A stretch of 64,000 bases of DNA. Source: Sulfuriferula sp. Lineage in GTDB: Bacteria; Pseudomonadota; Gammaproteobacteria; Burkholderiales; Sulfuriferulaceae. The notes beneath the pieces were generated by a model. The model had not been told where the DNA came from. It saw only the letters and a program-made list of their open reading frames with translations, and did not search any database. The stretch covers positions 1 through 64,000 of the forward strand of contig JARLJL010000024.1 of assembly GCA_031291235.1 (NCBI GenBank), given 5' to 3'. Made by a program: the position numbers and the translations under genes. Positions 59,389 through 64,000 of this stretch are shown in pieces. Positions within the stretch are counted from its first letter, which is position 1. Each line of letters opens with the position of its first letter.

Positions 59389-60369
59389 ATGCCCGACTCA
59401 AGCAGCCCCCAACACGAATACCGCGCCCCAAGCTGGCTACCCGGCGGCAATTTGCAAACGCTGTTCCCCTATTTTTTTGCGGACAAGCCCGCCATACGCT
59501 ATCGTCGCGAACGCTGGGAGCTGCCGGACGGCGACTTTCTCGATCTGGATTGGGCGGACAATGCCGCCGATGCGCCGCTGGTCGTGCTGTTTCACGGACT
59601 GGAAGGCCATTCCCGCGGATTTTATGCGCTGGCGCTGATGAAACAGGTACTGCAACGCGGCTGGCGCGGCGTCGTTGTGCATTTTCGCGGCTGCTCGGGC
59701 GAACCCAATCGGCTGCCGCGCGCCTATTTTGCCGGCGACAGTGCCGAAATCGACTACATATTGCGTCGCCTGCGCGCGCAAGCGCCTGACGCCACTATCT
59801 ATGCCGTGGGCGTTTCGCTCGGCGGCAACGCCTTGCTGAAATGGCTGGGCGAACAAGGCACAGCCGCAAACGGCATCATCCAGGCCGCCGTCGCCATCTC
59901 CGCGCCGCTGGATCTGACTGCTGCCGGCAACGCCCTCGACCGCGGTTTCAACCAGCTGTTTTATACCCGCCATTTCCTGTCGACGCTTAAACAGACGGCG
60001 CTGCAAAAACTCGAGCGCTTCCCCGGCTTGTTCGATGCCGGCCGCGTACGCGCTGCAACCACCTTGCGCGAATTCGACGATGTCGTCACCGCCCCGTTGC
60101 ACGGCTACGCCAACGCCGACGAATATTGGCTGAACGCCTCCAGCAAGCCCGGCCTCATCCGTATCAGCGTACCCACGCTTATTCTCAATGCCAAGAACGA
60201 TCCGTTTCTGCCGCGCAGCGCGTTACCGTCGAAAAACGAAGTATCTCCTGCCGTCACACTGCAGTTCCCCGAGCAAGGGGGGCATGTCGGTTTTCACAGC
60301 GGCCCCTTCCCCGGCAATGCCGACTGGCTGCCGAAACGCGTCCTGAATTACCTGCAAAACTACCGCTAA
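59389..60369 (+). CDS. yheT: YheT-family alpha/beta hydrolase
   Basis: A 326-residue hydrolase of the YheT/UPF0017 family, likely an esterase of unknown substrate. It starts with the typical APSWLPGGNLQTLFPYF, then LVVLFHGLEGHSRGFYALALM (oxyanion region), GVVVHFRGCSGEPNR, VGVSLGGNALLKWLGE (nucleophile Ser), and C-terminal Asp (NAKNDPFL) and His (GGHVGF). It is divergent from ruvC; a candidate -10 TATACT lies about 34 bases before the ATG. Confidence 0.9.
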   Translation: MPDSSSPQHEYRAPSWLPGGNLQTLFPYFFADKPAIRYRRERWELPDGDFLDLDWADNAADAPLVVLFHGLEGHSRGFYALALMKQVLQRGWRGVVVHFRGCSGEPNRLPRAYFAGDSAEIDYILRRLRAQAPDATIYAVGVSLGGNALLKWLGEQGTAANGIIQAAVAISAPLDLTAAGNALDRGFNQLFYTRHFLSTLKQTALQKLERFPGLFDAGRVRAATTLREFDDVVTAPLHGYANADEYWLNASSKPGLIRISVPTLILNAKNDPFLPRSALPSKNEVSPAVTLQFPEQGGHVGFHSGPFPGNADWLPKRVLNYLQNYR

Positions 60370-60462
60370 CGCCTTGTCCAGCTTGGCGGTTACAGGTATG
60401 CTTGCTGTCATATTTCGGCTTTAAACTTCAAGCAAACATTCACCTTACGCAACCGGGAGCTC

Positions 60463-61842
60463 ATGGTGCAAAATCCGCCTCAAGAAATCTTTAAAGCCTA
60501 CGACATACGCGGCATCGTCGGCAAAACCCTAACGCCCGAAATCGTGGAAGCTGTCGGCCATGCACTGGGCTCCGAAGCGGCGGCACGTCAGCAAACGGCT
60601 ATTTGCATCGGTCGCGACGGCCGGCTGTCCGGCCCCGAGCTCGCCGCTGCGTTGGCGCGCGGCATCCGTAAATCCGGCATTGACGTCATTGATCTCGGCA
60701 TGGTCGCCACGCCCATGACCTATTTTGCCGCCTACCAGCTCAACACGAATTGCGCAGTCATGGTGACCGGCTCGCACAACCCGCCGGATTACAACGGCCT
60801 CAAAATGGTCATCGCCGGCGAAACCCTGTCCGGCGACAGCATACAGGCGTTGCGCCTGCGCATAGAAAACAACAATCTAACTCACGGCGACGGCAGTTAC
60901 AGCGAGCACGACATAGCGCCTGAATACCTGAATCGCATTGCCGGCGACGTCAAACTGGCCCGCCCCATGACAATCATCGTCGATGCCGGCAATGGCGTAC
61001 CCGGCGCGTTCGGGCCCGAGCTTTATCGCCGACTGGGTTGCGAAGTGGAGGAAATGTTCTGCGAGGTAGACGGCAACTTCCCCAACCATCATCCCGACCC
61101 ATCGCAGCCCAAGAATCTGGTCGACCTGATCGCCCGCCTCAAAACCAGCGATGCCGAAATCGGCTTGGCCTTCGACGGCGACGGCGATCGATTGGGCGTC
61201 GTTACCAAGGACGGCACCATCATATTCCCCGACCGCCAGCTCATGCTGTTCGCCGACGACGTGCTGTCGCGCAACCCTGGTGCCGAAATCATTTTCGACG
61301 TCAAATCCACCCGCAACCTGTTCGACTGGATACGTGCGCGCGGCGGCCGTCCGCTCTTGTGGAAGACAGGGCACAGTTTCATCAAAGCCAAAATGAAGGA
61401 AACCGGCGCGCTGCTGGCAGGTGAAATGTCGGGGCATATCTTTTTCAAGGAACGCTGGTACGGTTTCGACGATGGTCTCTACGCAGGCGCCCGGCTGCTG
61501 GAATACCTGAGCCGGCAAGCCGACATCAACACCACGCTGCACAGCTTGCCCGACACCGTCAACACGCCGGAACTCAATATCACCTTGCCTGAAGGCGAGC
61601 ACTACAAGCTCATGAACAAATTGCAAAACTCGGCCACATTCTCCAACGCGCAAAACATCATCAAGCTGGACGGTCTGCGTGTCGAATACGCCGACGGTTT
61701 CGGGCTGGCGCGCCCATCCAACACCACGCCGGTCATCGTGCTGCGTTTCGAAGCCGATACCGCGGCCGGGCTGGCGCATATCCAGGCCGATTTTCGGCGT
61801 GTATTCAACGAAGCGGCACCCGGCCTGCATTTGCCATTCTGA
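60463..61842 (+). CDS. algC: phosphomannomutase/phosphoglucomutase (AlgC type)
   Basis: This bifunctional mutase moves phosphate between C1 and C6 of mannose or glucose, supplying nucleotide sugars for polysaccharide or LPS and glucose-1-phosphate for GlgC. The 459-residue protein has FKAYDIRGIVG, the phosphoserine loop VTGSHNPPDYNG, the metal loop FDGDGDRLGVV, the sugar loop GEMSGHIFFKERW, and RPSNTTPVIVLRFE near the end. It is followed seven bases later by a MogA-like gene. Confidence 0.94.
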   Translation: MVQNPPQEIFKAYDIRGIVGKTLTPEIVEAVGHALGSEAAARQQTAICIGRDGRLSGPELAAALARGIRKSGIDVIDLGMVATPMTYFAAYQLNTNCAVMVTGSHNPPDYNGLKMVIAGETLSGDSIQALRLRIENNNLTHGDGSYSEHDIAPEYLNRIAGDVKLARPMTIIVDAGNGVPGAFGPELYRRLGCEVEEMFCEVDGNFPNHHPDPSQPKNLVDLIARLKTSDAEIGLAFDGDGDRLGVVTKDGTIIFPDRQLMLFADDVLSRNPGAEIIFDVKSTRNLFDWIRARGGRPLLWKTGHSFIKAKMKETGALLAGEMSGHIFFKERWYGFDDGLYAGARLLEYLSRQADINTTLHSLPDTVNTPELNITLPEGEHYKLMNKLQNSATFSNAQNIIKLDGLRVEYADGFGLARPSNTTPVIVLRFEADTAAGLAHIQADFRRVFNEAAPGLHLPF

Positions 61843-61849
61843 GGCCGCT

Positions 61850-62404
61850 GTGGACATCGCTAAAATCGGCATCGTTTCCATCTCCGATCGCGCTTCCAGC
61901 GGCGTATATGAAGACAAGGGCATCCCCGCCCTGCAATCCTGGTTGCAAGGCGCATTGCTCAATCCATGCGAATTTGAAACCCGACTGATCCCGGACGAAC
62001 AGGTGTTAATCGAAGAAACCCTGAAATCCCTGGCAGACAATAGTCGCTGCGACCTCATCCTGACTACCGGCGGCACCGGCCCCGCGCCGCGCGATGTGAC
62101 GCCGGAAGCCACTCTGGCCGTAGCCGACAAGGTCCTGCCCGGCTTCGGCGAAGCCATGCGTGCAGTCAGCCTGAAATACGTCCCCACCGCCATCCTGTCG
62201 CGTCAGGTCGGCGTAGTACGCGGCAACAGCCTGATTATCAACTTGCCGGGCCAACCCAAAGCCATAGCCGAAACGCTGGACGGCGTCTTTGCCGCAATTC
62301 CGTATTGCGTCGACCTGATCGGCGGCGCGTATATGGAGACCAATCCGGAAGTAATACAGGCATTCAGGCCGAAAAGTAGCAAAAAAGCAACAATTAATGA
62401 ATAA
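61850..62404 (+). CDS. mogA: molybdopterin adenylyltransferase (MogA)
   Basis: MogA adenylylates molybdopterin before molybdenum insertion. The 184-residue protein has IGIVSISDRASSGVYEDKGIPAL and TTGGTGPAPRDVTPEATL, the MoCF-family active-site loop, then LSRQVGVVRGNSLIINLPGQPKAI. The start is GTG at 61850, with AGG five bases upstream at the algC stop; earlier in-frame codons lie in algC. No other molybdenum cofactor gene is in the window. Confidence 0.91.
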   Translation: MDIAKIGIVSISDRASSGVYEDKGIPALQSWLQGALLNPCEFETRLIPDEQVLIEETLKSLADNSRCDLILTTGGTGPAPRDVTPEATLAVADKVLPGFGEAMRAVSLKYVPTAILSRQVGVVRGNSLIINLPGQPKAIAETLDGVFAAIPYCVDLIGGAYMETNPEVIQAFRPKSSKKATINE

Positions 62405-62478
62405 AGTACGGAACAAACATAAATTTAACAATTCTATGCTTAGGCGAACGCTTAGAGTTGTGCTAAATTGATCTTTAC

Positions 62479-62507
62479 CGTTGTAAGAACAATGACAACG
62501 TCTTTTT
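62479..62507 (+). promoter_or_regulatory. small hairpin in the ompA-family leader
   Basis: CGTTGT (62479-62484) and ACAACG (62495-62500) enclose a 10-base loop and are followed by TCTTTTT, 28 bases before the start codon. The stem is weak for a terminator. Leaders of abundant porin messages often form such stems that affect stability; that role is inference. An extended -10-like TGCTAAATT lies just upstream (62461-62469). Confidence 0.35.
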
Positions 62508-62527
62508 GTAACCAATAGGAGAATAAT

Positions 62528-63526
62528 ATGTCCCGTACCTTACGTAATCTGGTCGCAATTTCCTGCGCACTGATGGCTGGTCAAGCCGTTGCAGCCGACA
62601 TGGATACCCGCATCTACCTTGCACCTAACGTCAATTACACCTTCGCCGATAGCGACTGGGGTGTTGATGACGCGTTCGGTTTCGGCGTCGCCCTCGGCAA
62701 GCCTGTATCCGAAAGCTTCAACCTGGAACTGAATGCCAATTATGCATCGCACAGCCACAAGGCCGGTTCGGGTAATTCCGGTTCGCTGGACAACGTGGGC
62801 CTGAGCGTAGACGCGCTGTATTTCTTCAATCGCAACCCCGATTTCGCTCCCTACCTGGTTGCAGGTATCGGCGGCTTGAACAGCCGTGCTACCGGTTTAA
62901 ACGAAACCAACTTTGCGGCCAACGCCGGTGTCGGTTTCATGAAAATGTTTAACGGCGTAGGTTTCCGTTCCGACGTGCGCTATCGCTACACCGACAATGT
63001 CGGCTCCAACCCTGGCATCAACCCCGGCGACTGGATAGTCAGCGCTGGTCTGGTCATCCCGTTGGGAGCAGCACCTGTTGCACCGGCTCCAGAACCAGCC
63101 CCGGCACCTGCGCCTTACGTTGCACCGGCCCCGGCTCCAGAACCAGCGCCTGCACCACAGCCTGAAGTTGCCCGCCCTGCCGCACACACCAAGATCGTAC
63201 TGGAAGGCACCAACTTCGATTTCAACAAGGCTACCTTGCGCCCTACCGGCAAAATGAAGCTTGACGAAAACGTCAAAACGCTGACCCAGTACCCAGACAT
63301 CAATGTTGAAATCTCCGGCCATACCGACAGCATCGGTTCGCCCAAATACAACATGAAACTGTCTGAAAAGCGTGCCGAAACCGTCAAGAAATACATGGAA
63401 TCCAAAGGCATTGCAGCCAGCCGCATGACCACCAAAGGTTATGGCGAAACCAAACCGATCGCCAGCAACAAGACCAAAGCTGGCCGCGCAGAAAACCGTC
63501 GCGTAGAAATCGAAATCATGAACTAA
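62528..63526 (+). CDS. OmpA-family outer membrane protein
   Basis: A 332-residue outer-membrane protein. The signal peptide (about 1-22; ISCALMAGQAVAA) is followed by an eight-strand-type barrel (about 23-180; YLAPNVNYTFADSDWGVDDAFGFGVALG), a Pro-Ala linker (about 181-215; repeated PAPEPAPAPAP) and a peptidoglycan-binding OmpA domain (about 222-332; NFDFNKATLRPTG, SGHTDSIGSPKYNMKLSEKRAETV). AGGAG lies six bases before the ATG. A strong terminator follows. Confidence 0.93.
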   Translation: MSRTLRNLVAISCALMAGQAVAADMDTRIYLAPNVNYTFADSDWGVDDAFGFGVALGKPVSESFNLELNANYASHSHKAGSGNSGSLDNVGLSVDALYFFNRNPDFAPYLVAGIGGLNSRATGLNETNFAANAGVGFMKMFNGVGFRSDVRYRYTDNVGSNPGINPGDWIVSAGLVIPLGAAPVAPAPEPAPAPAPYVAPAPAPEPAPAPQPEVARPAAHTKIVLEGTNFDFNKATLRPTGKMKLDENVKTLTQYPDINVEISGHTDSIGSPKYNMKLSEKRAETVKKYMESKGIAASRMTTKGYGETKPIASNKTKAGRAENRRVEIEIMN

Positions 63527-63542
63527 GCAACAAGCAACAAAC

Positions 63543-63573
63543 AAAAAAGCCGCAGCTTGCTGCGGCTTTTTTA
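63543..63573 (+). terminator. intrinsic terminator after the OmpA-family gene
   Basis: A 13-base perfect stem (AAAAAAGCCGCAG / CTGCGGCTTTTTT) with a CTTG loop starts 17 bases after the stop codon. The GC core runs into six T. Confidence 0.95.
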
Positions 63574-63859
63574 TTGTCCCGACATATCCGTCACCCCAGC
63601 ACCGACTCCCACATCTTCTGCAAACGCCAGATCGACATCAATTGCAAATCATCTATCCCCTGTAATATCTCAACCCACGCTTGCCCAGTCACCCGGCAAA
63701 CCACACAACCAATTTTTAACACCACAGCAATAATCCCATATAAACACAAACCAAATACCTACATCACAATTCACAAAATTTACATGCCGCGGTCATAAAA
63801 ACCCGCCATTATCAACATAAAGATACAAAGATATTTTACGAAATTCAGGATCCCCTCTC
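63574..63859. other. non-coding, G-poor and C-rich stretch
   Basis: No credible gene is seen; the open frame at 63574-63798 has no ribosome-binding site and no family resemblance. From about 63697 to 63784 the plus strand has almost no G while C and A dominate, unlike the rest of the window. Such stretches can act as Rho loading sites. The last 20 or so bases hold the AGGA that serves the gene starting at 63860. Confidence 0.6.
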
Positions 63860-64000
63860 GTGAGCAAACGTTTCCTCAACATTATGTGGTTATTGGCAAC
63901 GTGCTTTTATGTCGTAGCCTATGCAGAATTGTTGCCGCCATTCCAAACTTCACAAACTGGAACACCTATGGCAGATACTTCATACAACACCATAAATACA
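63860..64000 (+). CDS. N-terminus of a probable exported protein (cut by the right edge)
   Basis: Forty-seven codons are open from GTG at 63860 to the edge, with AGGA eight bases upstream. The reading is KRFLNIMWLLATCFYVVAYAELLPPF followed by a Ser/Thr-rich stretch. This looks like a Sec signal peptide cut after AYA. An ATG at 63884 is an alternative start. I do not recognise the family. Confidence 0.5.
   Translation, partial: MSKRFLNIMWLLATCFYVVAYAELLPPFQTSQTGTPMADTSYNTINT

Noticed and set aside
63574-63798. 74-codon open frame after the OmpA terminator
   Set aside because: No ribosome-binding site, odd composition and no family resemblance; it sits in the G-poor non-coding tract.

Overview
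The window reads as chromosomal housekeeping DNA from a Gram-negative proteobacterium, most likely a betaproteobacterium. Reasons: the Tol-Pal/OmpA/BamB envelope set, the order rlmN-pilW-rodZ-ispG-hisS-yfgM-bamB-der, the ruvCAB-ybgC-tolQRAB-pal-cpoB-queE-queC block, and a left-edge rRNA leader of the type I recall from betaproteobacteria. A Nitrosomonadales-like host (Gallionella/Sulfuricella type) is a guess from gene content. Coding density is high and base composition is even. I see no insertion sequence, prophage, CRISPR array, tRNA gene or obvious island.

Layout. 1-180: start of an rRNA operon on the minus strand (perfect -35 and -10 hexamers, then boxA), running off the left edge. 178-5718: lplT-aas (lysophospholipid salvage), divergent folA, and an RhlE-type RNA helicase. 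6038-8470: typA and ndk. 8509-17111: rlmN, pilW, rodZ, ispG, hisS, yfgM, bamB and der on the plus strand, mostly overlapping or tightly spaced. 17124-19807: a PduO-type cobalamin adenosyltransferase and ppk on the minus strand. 19868-21809: CYTH phosphatase, SixA, NudB and a STAS/SpoIIAA-like protein.

21850-35224 is a complete minus-strand glycogen operon in the transcription order pgi, glk, glgC, GH57 hydrolase, malQ, glgB, glgA, glgP. It covers glucose activation, polymer synthesis, branching, remodelling and phosphorolysis. 35347-37400: Fur-box-controlled feoAB. 37478-40749: pmbA-dctQ-dctM on the minus strand, a TRAP permease pair without a binding protein. 40816-41831: darP and panD. 41892-47400: cheV, a chemoreceptor and a PAS-GAF-PAS-GGDEF-EAL protein. 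47676-49271: a frameshifted psiE-family gene, a bicupin and a YaiI-family protein, coupled end to start. 49321-50586: YeeE/YedE sulfur-compound transporter. 50716-59266: the minus-strand ruvCAB/tol-pal/queuosine operon. 59389-63526: a YheT hydrolase, phosphomannomutase/phosphoglucomutase, a MogA-like protein and an OmpA-family porin. 63860-64000: the first codons of a probable exported protein cut by the right edge.

I found no clear novel system. The best second-look items are the single-base lesion in the psiE-like gene, the long dyad between the divergent GGDEF-EAL and psiE genes, a five-residue periodic helix in TolA, the TRAP permease attached to pmbA, hairpins in the rhlE leader and inside the glycogen operon, and the rRNA promoter at the left edge. 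All domain and family calls come from reading motifs by eye; no database search was run.
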